A DNA stretch of 18,454 bases from Bacillota bacterium. GTDB lineage: Bacteria; Bacillota; Clostridia; Christensenellales; Aristaeellaceae. The translations under genes were made by a program, and so were the position numbers. Position 1 is the first letter of the stretch; each line of letters begins with the position of its first letter. Below the pieces are notes generated by a model. It ran no database searches. It saw only the letters and a program-made list of their open reading frames with translations, and was not told the DNA's origin. The DNA lies in the NCBI GenBank assembly GCA_023415715.1, contig JAEZJP010000294.1, forward strand, positions 1-18,454, given 5' to 3'. Positions 8,606 through 14,389 of the stretch are shown piece by piece.

Positions 8606-8634
8606 ACTATAAGTAGTCGGAAAGTATATGTCAA
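8606..8634 (-). promoter_or_regulatory. sigma-A promoter of the phosphate transport operon
   Basis: On the - strand TTGACA (8634-8629) is followed after exactly 17 nt by TATAGT (8611-8606). Transcription would start near 8599 and give a leader of about 140 nt to the PiT gene. I see no convincing riboswitch in that leader and no clear Pho-box array. Confidence 0.85.
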
Positions 8635-8794
8635 GTAAGGATTGTGTAAGGAGATTCTGCCTGAAATCTTTCATTTTGTTATTTTCGCAAGGAAGTAAAA
8701 AGATATGCGTATGTGAATTGCGAGAAAATAGTGATACGTAGTGCGGGACCGGGCTACATTTTTCGACATGCAGTTTCAGCTTTTTCAAATAGAT
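8635..8794. other. intergenic stretch with nothing recognised
   Basis: This AT-richer stretch upstream of the phosphate operon promoter shows no coding pattern, RNA family or strong inverted repeat. Short open frames here have no plausible ribosome binding site or recognisable product. Confidence 0.5.
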
Positions 8795-8868
8795 GGCAGA
8801 GAGGATAAGGCTCTCTGCCTACTTGCATTCTGATAAATAAGAGCCTAGATGCGCTACGGCATCTAGGC
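8795..8868 (-). terminator. tandem hairpins, probable terminators of the acyl-CoA ligase transcript
   Basis: Two perfect hairpins stand side by side: 8843-8868 (10-bp arms GCCTAGATGC/GCATCTAGGC, 6-nt loop) and 8795-8819 (9-bp arms GGCAGAGAG/CTCTCTGCC, 7-nt loop). Read on the - strand, the first is followed by TCTTATTTATC and the second by ATCTATTTG, which are T-rich but not clean T-runs. They lie 230-300 nt after the ligase stop and before the phosphate promoter, which suits a double terminator. Confidence 0.5.
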
Positions 8869-9031
8869 ACATAATCAAAGCTAAACAAAGTAATGTCAAA
8901 CCTGCATCATGTCATCCCTAGCGTTGAGGATTTATGATACGAGGATTCTCAAGGAATTACCCATCTGGCTCAATCGGCGCGATGGTTCGCTGCCGCTTTC
9001 ATCGCTTGTTTCGCCAGCCTCCTACGCCTCG
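8869..9031. other. intergenic stretch, only a weak inverted repeat seen
   Basis: Apart from GCGATG/CATCGC arms around 8980-9006, which may belong to the neighbouring structured repeat, I see no gene or RNA here. Confidence 0.4.
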
Positions 9032-9068
9032 CTTCATCCGCCACAGGCGGCGCTTCGGCTTCGGAGCC
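9032..9068 (+). repeat. structured 37-nt repeat, copy 1
   Basis: This stretch matches 12155-12191 at 31 of 37 positions. Each copy holds a small hairpin around ACA, here CGCC/GGCG and in the other copy CGGC/GCCG, so two of the six differences keep the pairing. A second stem involving GCTTCGGC follows. It lies between the ligase stop and its likely terminators. It is probably a dispersed palindromic element. Confidence 0.65.
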
Positions 9069-9096
9069 TTTTTCGGGGTACCTTGGGGCAGAGCCC

Positions 9097-10773
9097 CTAG
9101 GCGGTTTCGATAGCATCCGCTGCCTGCAGGTTAAGCACCTGCACGCCCATTTCACGCAGTTTATATTTTTGTATCTTGCCGCTGGCGGTCATGGGGAAGG
9201 TATCCATAAAGATGACATAGCGGGGGGACTTGAAGCGGGACATTCCGCCCTTCACGAACTGTATGACCTCATCTGCAGTGGCCATCATGCCGTCCCTGAG
9301 GATAACGCAGGCCAGCACTTCCTCGCCGTACTTTTCGTCGGGCACGCCCACCACCTGCACATCCCGGATGGCGGGATGGGTGTAGAGGAATTCCTCAATC
9401 TCGCGGGGATAGATGTTCTCGCCGCCGCGGATGATCATGTCTTTCAGCCGGCCCGTGATGCGGAAGTTGCCATCCTCGTCCATAGTGCCAATATCGCCGG
9501 TGTGCAGCCAGCCCTCGTCGTCAATGGCCTGGCGGGTGGCCTCCGGCATTTTGTAATAGCCCTTCATAACAAGATATCCGCGGGTCACGATCTCACCGGG
9601 CACGCCCCGTGGCTGCTCCAGACCGGTTTCAGGGCTTACGATCTTTCCTTCGGTGCAGGGCAGAAGCCTGCCCACGGTAGCCACGCGCAGTTCCAGCGGA
9701 TCGTCGGCGGAGGACTGGGTCATGCCGGGTGAAGACTCCGTCTGCCCGAAAACGATGGTGATCTCGCTCATATGCATTTTGGTGTTCACGTCCCGCATGG
9801 CTTTGATGGGGCAGGGGGAGCCGGCCATGATGCCCGTGCGCAGGTGTGAGAAATCAAACTTGTTGAAATCGGGATGTTCCAGCATGCCGATGAACATAGT
9901 TGGCACGCCGTGCACGGCGGTGCATTTTTCCGCCACCAGCATTTCCATTTCCTTGAGCGGATTGTACCGTTCCATCAGTACAATCGTGGTGCCATGGGTC
10001 AAGCATGTCATAACGCCCAGCACGCAGCCGAAGCAGTGGAACAGGGGTACCACGATCAAAAGCCGGTCATTGGACGTGAACTTCATGCGGTCGCCCATAA
10101 ACTGCCCGTTGTTGGTGATGTTGTGATGGGTCAGCATCACGCCCTTGGGAAAGCCTGTGGTACCGGAGGTATACTGCATGTTGATCACATCGTGGGTATC
10201 TGCGGACGCGATCAAATCTTCTACTGCAGACTCCGGCACGGTTTGCGCAAGGTCATAGAATTCCGAAAACTGATGCGCACCCATGGGGCGGCCGGGATGA
10301 TCGCCGATGAGCACCACGGATTTCAAATACGGCAAAGCTGTACTTCCCACATCCTGCGGGGCGCAGGTCAAAAGGGACGGCATCAAGCCGATGATATGGC
10401 TCAGGTAATTGTTGTCCTTGTTTTCAGCCATCATGATCAGCATTTTTGTGTCGCTCTGGCGCAGCAGATATTCCACCTCAAACTGCTTGTAGTTGGTGTT
10501 CACCGTCACCAGTATCGCGCCTATTTTGGCCGTGGCAAACATGGTGATCATCCATTCGGGCAGATTGGTCGCCCATATGGCCACATGGTCGCCCTTTTTG
10601 ATTCCCATGGCCAGCATACCCCTGGCTGCCAGAGTCGTCAGTCGGTCAAACTCCCGCCAGCTCCAGCGAACACCTAATTCCGGGGCGACAATGCAGTCGT
10701 TGCCGGGTATTTCAAGCACATTCCTGCGCAAAAGGCCGGGCAGCGTATAATTGCTTAGCGTGGTGATTGACAT
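9097..10773 (-). CDS. acyl-CoA synthetase (AMP-forming carboxylate-CoA ligase)
   Basis: The 558-residue enzyme belongs to the ANL superfamily and resembles ACSF2/YngI-type acyl-CoA ligases. It should activate a carboxylic acid with ATP and join it to CoA. All core motifs are intact: the phosphate loop YTSGTTGFPKG (201-211), FGQTE (342-346), GWLHTGDIG (421-429), the hinge region GRLKDMIIRGGENIYP (441-456) and the catalytic lysine at 533 in MTASGKIQKYKLRE. There is no signal peptide, so it is cytoplasmic. The start is firm: AGGAGG lies 9 nt upstream of the ATG, directly after the T-box terminator. The chain length of the acid cannot be read from sequence. The leucine-type T-box points to a branched-chain acid such as isovalerate (inference). 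It is a single-gene transcript, divergent to a TetR-family regulator that might also control it. Confidence 0.93.
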   Translation of the reverse strand: MSITTLSNYTLPGLLRRNVLEIPGNDCIVAPELGVRWSWREFDRLTTLAARGMLAMGIKKGDHVAIWATNLPEWMITMFATAKIGAILVTVNTNYKQFEVEYLLRQSDTKMLIMMAENKDNNYLSHIIGLMPSLLTCAPQDVGSTALPYLKSVVLIGDHPGRPMGAHQFSEFYDLAQTVPESAVEDLIASADTHDVINMQYTSGTTGFPKGVMLTHHNITNNGQFMGDRMKFTSNDRLLIVVPLFHCFGCVLGVMTCLTHGTTIVLMERYNPLKEMEMLVAEKCTAVHGVPTMFIGMLEHPDFNKFDFSHLRTGIMAGSPCPIKAMRDVNTKMHMSEITIVFGQTESSPGMTQSSADDPLELRVATVGRLLPCTEGKIVSPETGLEQPRGVPGEIVTRGYLVMKGYYKMPEATRQAIDDEGWLHTGDIGTMDEDGNFRITGRLKDMIIRGGENIYPREIEEFLYTHPAIRDVQVVGVPDEKYGEEVLACVILRDGMMATADEVIQFVKGGMSRFKSPRYVIFMDTFPMTASGKIQKYKLREMGVQVLNLQAADAIETA

Positions 10774-10793
10774 GAAAACCGCCTCCTATCCAT

Positions 10794-10834
10794 AAAAAAA
10801 GCTCCGTCCCTGATGATAAATCAGAGACGGAGGC
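10794..10834 (-). terminator. T-box terminator hairpin
   Basis: The arms CTCCGTCTCTGA and TCAGGGACGGAG pair with one T/G wobble around a 7-nt loop, followed by seven T. Its 5' arm also pairs with the T-box element to form the competing antiterminator. It ends 20 nt before the ligase start codon. Confidence 0.93.
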
Positions 10835-11057
10835 ATATACACATCCGCGGTACCACTCTGCTTGAGGCTAAAAGCCTCCGCTTGTGTCAGGCTGTTACGG
10901 GCCGGTGCCGTCCGCTGCTAGTTGCGGGTTACCCCGCTTTCAAGCGGCCGCTCGTGGGTGAGGTTCGCCCGAAAATCCCTATGCCTTGCACCAGCCGGCA
11001 ATTCTCTGAAGGGATTTGAAGGTTACTTATCCCAGTCATGGCGTTTATGTTCAATTT
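10794..11057 (-). ncRNA. T-box riboswitch controlling the acyl-CoA ligase, probable leucine specifier
   Basis: Read on the - strand, the leader has all parts of a T-box. Stem I has arms AAATCCC (11017-11011) and GGGATTT (10979-10973) enclosing an AGAGAATTGCCGGCTGGTG segment, and an AGTA on the 5' side of the specifier loop. The specifier side reads GGGCGAACCTCACCC, where CTC at 10962-10960 follows GAAC and is followed by the usual A. The canonical T-box AGAGTGGTACCGCGG is at 10859-10845; its UGGU bulge (10855-10852) would pair with an ACCA tRNA end, as in tRNA-Leu. A terminator with 12-bp arms at 10834-10801 is followed by seven T (10800-10794). Uncharged tRNA should favour the antiterminator and switch the ligase on. 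A shifted reading (CCT, proline) is possible but less canonical. Confidence 0.93.
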
Positions 11058-11063
11058 GGAAAG

Positions 11064-11092
11064 ATTGTAGCGGAGCAAATGATATTTGTCAA
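11064..11092 (-). promoter_or_regulatory. sigma-A promoter of the T-box/acyl-CoA ligase transcript
   Basis: TTGACA (11092-11087) is separated by exactly 17 nt from TACAAT (11069-11064) on the - strand. The expected start near 11057 is just upstream of stem I, giving a leader of about 280 nt. Confidence 0.88.
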
Positions 11093-11144
11093 GCGGGATT
11101 TTGCAGGTACACAAAAAAATCTTGCATAGGGCCCGAAAGGGTGC

Positions 11145-11173
11145 TTGACAGGGTTTGGAATTCATTCTATAAT
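11145..11173 (+). promoter_or_regulatory. sigma-A promoter of the TetR/zinc-ribbon genes
   Basis: A near-perfect promoter: TTGACA at 11145-11150, a 17-nt spacer, TATAAT at 11168-11173. It diverges from the ligase promoter; the two -35 boxes are about 50 nt apart. Confidence 0.92.
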
Positions 11174-11186
11174 GACTATGAAGTCA
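11173..11186. promoter_or_regulatory. candidate TetR operator overlapping the promoter
   Basis: TGACTATGAAGTCA is a perfect palindrome with 5-nt arms and a 4-nt centre, starting at the last base of the -10 box and covering the expected transcription start. This is the usual size and place for an autoregulatory TetR-family operator. I see no matching copy at the ligase promoter. Confidence 0.6.
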
Positions 11187-11205
11187 ATGATTAAGGAGTC
11201 AACCA

Positions 11206-11845
11206 GTGAAAACGACCAGTCGCCAACAGCAAAAGGAGCGGACGCGGGAGAAACTGCTTCAGGCGGCCTACCGGGTGTTTTGCCGGCAGGGGATCATGCA
11301 AAGCCGCATGGAGGATATCGCCAGGGAAGCGGGCGTATCCCACGGCACGGTGTTTGTGCATTTCAAGTCACAGGAGGAACTTACCGAGGCGGTAGTCAAC
11401 TACTATGGCGGGGAGATTGCAGCGTGTACCCATAGCCTGTCGGAAAGCGGGGGCAGCCTGGAGGAAGTACTTCATGCCAACCTGAAGGGCATTGATGTAT
11501 GAAAGCTTCTACACCCGGCTGCTGCTGGAAGCAAGGCTTTTGCCCCAGGCTGCGCGGGACAGCTTTGTTTTGATACAATCCGTCCTGTCGCTGCACTTTA
11601 CAAGGGCACTTGCAAGGGAGGAGGCGGCGGCCGGGACCGGGATCCCTGCTCATGTGCTGTTTTCCATGTGGGTGGGCCTTGTGCATCATTACCTGCAAAA
11701 CGGCGACCTGTTCAGCCCGGAAGGCGGCGTTATCGCGCGCCACGGAAATATGCTGATTTCTTCTTATTTGAGGCTTCTGAATATGGAAAGGAGAATGAAC
11801 CATGAAGATTTGTGTTGCCTGCGGGATGCCCATGACCAAGCGTGA
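11206..11845 (+). pseudogene. TetR/AcrR-family regulator, split by a frameshift
   Basis: The first frame (GTG at 11206, AAGGAG 7 nt before it) gives 98 residues with a complete TetR DNA-binding domain, including MEDIAREAGVSHGTVFVHF, and stops at TGA 11500-11502. The ligand-binding half continues in the next frame from about 11495 (MYESFYTRLLLEARLLPQ) to 11845. The shift must lie between a TGA at 11483-11485 in the second frame and the TGA at 11500. Joined, the protein would be about 210 residues, normal for the family. Either the gene is inactivated by a single-base indel, or two half-proteins are made, since an ATG at 11495 overlaps the first stop. No classical slippery site is visible. The 3' end overlaps the zinc-ribbon gene by 44 nt. 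Location suggests a role in controlling itself and perhaps the divergent ligase. Confidence 0.85.
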
Positions 11846-12041
11846 GGATTTTGCCCAGGGGGATGAGACGAAGGATTACTGCCTGTATTGCGCGCGGCCT
11901 GACGGCTCCATGCAGTCCTACCCGGAAAAGCTGGAGGGGACCACCCAATTCCTGATGAATACCCAGGGGCTGGATAAAGCGGCTGCCCGGGAGACGGCTG
12001 TCCGGCTGATGAAGAAGCTGCCGGCATGGGCAAATTATTGA
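11802..12041 (+). CDS. small zinc-ribbon protein
   Basis: The 79-residue soluble protein has two CxxC pairs, Cys4/Cys7 and Cys27/Cys30, spaced as in the putative zinc-ribbon family with the opening pattern C-x-x-C-G-M-P-M. The C-terminal half is helical. GGAGAATGAACC places a ribosome binding site before the ATG at 11802. The gene overlaps the end of the TetR reading frame by 44 nt and shares its promoter. I recall such proteins beside or fused to transcription regulators, which suggests an accessory role in regulation, but the function is unknown. A strong terminator follows. Confidence 0.82.
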   Translation: MKICVACGMPMTKREDFAQGDETKDYCLYCARPDGSMQSYPEKLEGTTQFLMNTQGLDKAAARETAVRLMKKLPAWANY

Positions 12042-12055
12042 CAAGCATGATCCGT

Positions 12056-12094
12056 AAAGACCGCCGGTGAAAGAAAACGGCGGTCTTTGCTTTT
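12056..12094 (+). terminator. intrinsic terminator after the zinc-ribbon gene
   Basis: Perfect 11-bp arms AAAGACCGCCG (12056-12066) and CGGCGGTCTTT (12078-12088) enclose an 11-nt purine-rich loop and are followed by GCTTTTG. Confidence 0.9.
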
Positions 12095-12154
12095 GATTTC
12101 ATGTTGATATGAAAACAATTAAATAAGCCGTGCATCAGAACTCATTCCGCTGCT

Positions 12155-12191
12155 CTTCATCCGGCACAGCCGATGCTTCGGCTACGGGGCC
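12155..12191 (+). repeat. structured 37-nt repeat, copy 2
   Basis: Same element as at 9032-9068, in the same orientation, with 31 of 37 identical positions and a compensated hairpin CGGC-ACA-GCCG. It sits 16 nt before the MITE-like inverted repeat. Confidence 0.65.
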
Positions 12192-12207
12192 TCAAAAGGG
12201 AGCCTCT

Positions 12208-12334
12208 AAAAGCCTTCCCCTTGAGGGGAAGGTGGCGCCGCAGCGCCAGATGAGGTGTTTAGCTGCAATTAATCTACGTTACTGCCACCTCATCAGTCTC
12301 CTTCGTCGACAGCTTCCTCAAGGGGAAGCCTTTT
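12208..12334. repeat. 127-bp MITE-like inverted repeat
   Basis: The two ends are imperfect inverted copies of about 50 nt. The left end (12208-12257) runs from AAAAGCCTTCCCC to GATGAGGTG and contains two small hairpins of its own (CTTCCCC/GGGGAAG and TGGCGC/GCGCCA). The right end (12285-12334), read in reverse, runs from AAAAGGCTTCCCC to GATGAGGTG. About 27 nt separate them. There is no coding capacity. It resembles an abundant intergenic element of gut Clostridia such as Faecalibacterium relatives (from memory, not searched). No clear target-site duplication is visible. Confidence 0.8.
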
Positions 12335-12512
12335 GGGATGCCTTTCTTGAGGTGCCGACGATGAGACGGAAGGAGTAAAGAAAACGTCATATGCTCTGTC
12401 AAACCATTTCATTCACTATTTGTATCTACCGCTAAATACGGTGACATGGAAGTTAGCATGAACCGGTGGTTTTCGTTTTTACGTGTATTTCCATTTATTT
12501 CTGTATCATGTA
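12335..12512. other. intergenic stretch with nothing recognised
   Basis: This lies between the inverted repeat and the hydrolase promoter. It has no coding pattern; only short weak palindromes are present, for example ACCG/CGGT around 12428-12442. Confidence 0.4.
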
Positions 12513-12540
12513 TTGACAAATAGTGGGATTCTGGTACACT
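12513..12540 (+). promoter_or_regulatory. sigma-A promoter of the hydrolase gene
   Basis: TTGACA at 12513-12518 and TACACT at 12535-12540 are 16 nt apart. The -10 box is preceded by TGG, an extended -10, which compensates for the short spacer. Confidence 0.75.
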
Positions 12541-12580
12541 CCAAAACGCCGGCAATGCCGGGGGAAAGGAACGGGATACC

Positions 12581-13417
12581 ATGGAATGCACAGTCAAGAA
12601 TTTAATCATACACTATGAATCTTTTGGGCGGGGGCAGCCTGTTTTGATGATTCATGGTTACCATGTGGACTACCGGCTGATGAGCGGTTGTTTTGAGCCC
12701 GTTTTTCAGGAGACGCAGGGGTACAGAAGAATCTACATCGACCTGCCGGGAATGGGCAAAACGAAGAGCGCACCCTGGATCGTCAATTCCGATGTGATGC
12801 TTAACATACTGGCGGACTTTATTGACGAGGTGATCCCCGGCGAACGCTTCCTGCTGGCGGGTGAATCCTACGGCGGATATTTGTCCAGAGGGATCATCAA
12901 GCGCATGCCCGATCGCGTTGCAGGACTTATGCTTTTATGCCCCGCCATTGAAACGGATTATGCCAAACGGGTGCTGCCTAAGAAGGTTACCCTGAAAAAG
13001 GATGAATCTTTACTTGCCAGGCTTACCCCTTCCGAGGCTGAGGAATTTACAGACGTTAATGTCGATCAGACACAGGAAGTATGGGATAGGTTCCGTGACG
13101 AGATTCTTTCCGGCATACAGCTTGCGGACAAATCCTTTTTGGATTGGTTCAGGGAAAACGGGTACGCCTTTACTTTTGATGTTGACAAGCTGGAAAAACC
13201 GTACCCCAACCCGGCGGTGATTCTTCTGGGCCGGCAGGATACAAGCGTCGGCTACAGGGATGCATGGAACATCCTTGAGAACTATCCCCGTGCATCGTTT
13301 GTGATACTCGACATGGCCGGGCACAACCTGCAAATCGAGCAGGCGGGGCTGTTCCGCGCGCTTACGATGGAATGGCTGGACAGGGTACGCGACTATTCAA
13401 TGAACAATGAACAGTGA
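12581..13417 (+). CDS. alpha/beta-hydrolase fold protein
   Basis: The 278-residue protein has the alpha/beta-hydrolase signature. HGYHVD (25-30) forms the oxyanion region, the nucleophile elbow is GESYGG with Ser96, the acid is probably Asp220 in LLGRQDTSVGY and the base is His248 in MAGHNLQ. There is no signal peptide or membrane segment, so it is cytoplasmic. A cap region lies at about 125-200. The substrate (ester, lactone, amide or peptide) cannot be told. GGGGGAAAGGAACGG supports the ATG at 12581. It is a single-gene transcript with its own promoter and terminator. The last residues (about SMNNEQ) are encoded by the beginning of a TGAACAATGAACAG-type repeat, so the native C-terminus may have been altered by repeat insertion. 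Confidence 0.9.
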   Translation: MECTVKNLIIHYESFGRGQPVLMIHGYHVDYRLMSGCFEPVFQETQGYRRIYIDLPGMGKTKSAPWIVNSDVMLNILADFIDEVIPGERFLLAGESYGGYLSRGIIKRMPDRVAGLMLLCPAIETDYAKRVLPKKVTLKKDESLLARLTPSEAEEFTDVNVDQTQEVWDRFRDEILSGIQLADKSFLDWFRENGYAFTFDVDKLEKPYPNPAVILLGRQDTSVGYRDAWNILENYPRASFVILDMAGHNLQIEQAGLFRALTMEWLDRVRDYSMNNEQ

Positions 13418-13464
13418 ATAATGAATAGTATAAGTTAGCTATTCGATATAATATTGTTCACTGT
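13393..13464. repeat. ATGAAC-type inverted repeat overlapping the 3' end of the hydrolase gene
   Basis: The stretch contains near-tandem units (TGAACAATGAACAGTGAATA). Its segment 13411-13428 (ACAGTGAA...GAATAG) recurs inverted at 13439-13464 (CTATTC...TTCACTGT). A further CTATTCA/TGAATAG pair links 13393-13399 and 13422-13428. It looks like a small mobile palindromic element. Confidence 0.65.
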
Positions 13465-13483
13465 ACCAGTACTGATGCGGTTT

Positions 13484-13515
13484 GGCCTTCCGAAAGGAGG
13501 GCCTTTACTTTGCTT
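13484..13515 (+). terminator. intrinsic terminator after the hydrolase gene
   Basis: GGCCTTCC and GGAGGGCC (13484-13491 and 13496-13503) form an 8-bp stem with one T/G wobble, capped by a GAAA tetraloop and followed by TTTACTTTGCTT. Confidence 0.88.
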
Positions 13516-13686
13516 AGATTTATAGTTTCGCAAGGTTTTGGATATCATGAATCGTTGTATGGATATATACGTTTGACCGTTGCATAACCCCCTGGGAAGC
13601 CATTCTCCCCCGCTTCATAAAAATGGCTGAAAATGGGGCGGAATAAAACCACTTTTCCATGTTTCTCCTGGCATTTTTCCGGGTAC
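13516..13686. other. intergenic stretch with nothing recognised
   Basis: No coding pattern or strong RNA structure is seen between the hydrolase terminator and the next promoter. A frame on the - strand here has no plausible start context and no recognisable product. Confidence 0.4.
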
Positions 13687-13715
13687 TTTACCACCTGATG
13701 GGTTTGTGGTATAAT
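13687..13715 (+). promoter_or_regulatory. sigma-A promoter of the membrane-anchored unknown gene
   Basis: TTTACC (13687-13692), a 17-nt spacer and TATAAT (13710-13715), with a TGG extended -10 immediately before it. The start near 13722 gives a leader of about 125 nt. Confidence 0.82.
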
Positions 13716-13747
13716 AAAGGACCTACTGTCAAGAAACTTTAGGATAG

Positions 13748-13804
13748 GATCATTTTCAGCATTAGCGAAGAAGTGCGGCAGCAAAGCCGGAAAATCAAGC
13801 GATC
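13748..13804 (+). promoter_or_regulatory. candidate structured leader RNA (three-way junction)
   Basis: GATCATTTTC (13748-13757) can pair with GAAAAT (13790-13795) and GATC (13801-13804), with CAAGC bulged. Inside lie two hairpins, GCATT/AAGTGC (13759-13776) and GGC/GCC (13777-13788). It matches no riboswitch I know. Some stems are short. Confidence 0.3.
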
Positions 13805-13848
13805 AATCAACTGAACAAGTCAGCGTTTAATGAATGAGGAGGGAAATC

Positions 13849-14328
13849 ATGTACCGCTATTCGCAGCAAATGCGGGGCAACACGGGCTCACAGCGCATGA
13901 GGCAACAGGTGAGCAAGGTGCTTTCCATCGTGCTGGTCATCGCCGTGGTTGTGCTTGGCATCATTGGCGGCAACGCCATGCGGTTTGAGGGAAAGGAGCA
14001 GACGCTATACAGGGAGCGTATGCGCAGCGAGGCCGGCGAGGCCATCACCCAGGTCAACAACCTGTCCCGCACAGGGGGGTCCAACACCGCCAATCTGCTT
14101 GGCAAGCTGCGCCAGCATATATATGCCATGCAAACGCTGCAGGAGATACATGTGGGGCTTAGGGGAAACGGCCAGCAGATATTGGATGCGAGCATGTTTG
14201 ATGCCATCTATACGGTGATCGATACCTTTGACTTAAGGCTTCAGACAGGGCAGCAGACAAAGGAACCGCAAACTCAGCTTTTGTCACTGCTCACCGATTT
14301 GAAGACAAAGATAGACGGTATTCAGTAG
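13849..14328 (+). CDS. membrane-anchored protein of unknown function
   Basis: The 159-residue protein is not one I recognise. A basic N-terminus (about residues 1-21) precedes one hydrophobic helix at about 22-41 (VSKVLSIVLVIAVVVLGIIG). A polar, mainly helical domain follows, ending in DGIQ. This is the layout of a single-pass membrane protein, probably with the C-terminal part outside. I chose the ATG at 13849, which has GAGGAGGG 6 nt upstream; the in-frame ATG at 13834 would overlap that ribosome binding site. The gene has its own promoter, a 125-nt leader and a terminator, so it is regulated independently of the hydrolase before it and the convergent pyrG after it. Confidence 0.75.
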   Translation: MYRYSQQMRGNTGSQRMRQQVSKVLSIVLVIAVVVLGIIGGNAMRFEGKEQTLYRERMRSEAGEAITQVNNLSRTGGSNTANLLGKLRQHIYAMQTLQEIHVGLRGNGQQILDASMFDAIYTVIDTFDLRLQTGQQTKEPQTQLLSLLTDLKTKIDGIQ

Positions 14329-14345
14329 CCTGCAAACAATCAAAC

Positions 14346-14376
14346 GCCCCCGCTTCCTTAAACAGGATGCGGGGGC
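14346..14376. terminator. bidirectional terminator between the membrane-anchored gene and pyrG
   Basis: GCCCCCGC (14346-14353) pairs perfectly with GCGGGGGC (14369-14376). After a T/T mismatch the stem extends through TCCT/AGGA with a 5-nt loop. The flanking T-runs are weak on both sides (ATTGTTAT on +, GTTTGATTG on -). It sits between two convergent genes. Confidence 0.75.
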
Positions 14377-14389
14377 ATTGTTATCGCGG

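Noticed and set aside
9169..10677. Long + strand open frames opposite the acyl-CoA ligase
   Set aside because: The - strand protein carries every ANL motif; the opposite frames have no start signals or domain character.
10960..10964. Proline (CCT) specifier in the T-box
   Set aside because: CCT is one base out of register with the expected placement, where the triplet is followed by an unpaired A before the lower stem; CTC fits better. Not fully excluded.
11206..11502. A genuine stand-alone short HTH regulator
   Set aside because: The sensor half of the same family follows immediately in the next frame, so one frameshifted gene is the simpler explanation, though two coupled products remain possible.
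13748..13804. Cyclic-di-GMP type I riboswitch, suggested by the GCAAAGCC segment
   Set aside because: The first conserved half with GGCAAACC and the GAAA-type receptor arrangement are absent; only one short motif resembles the consensus.
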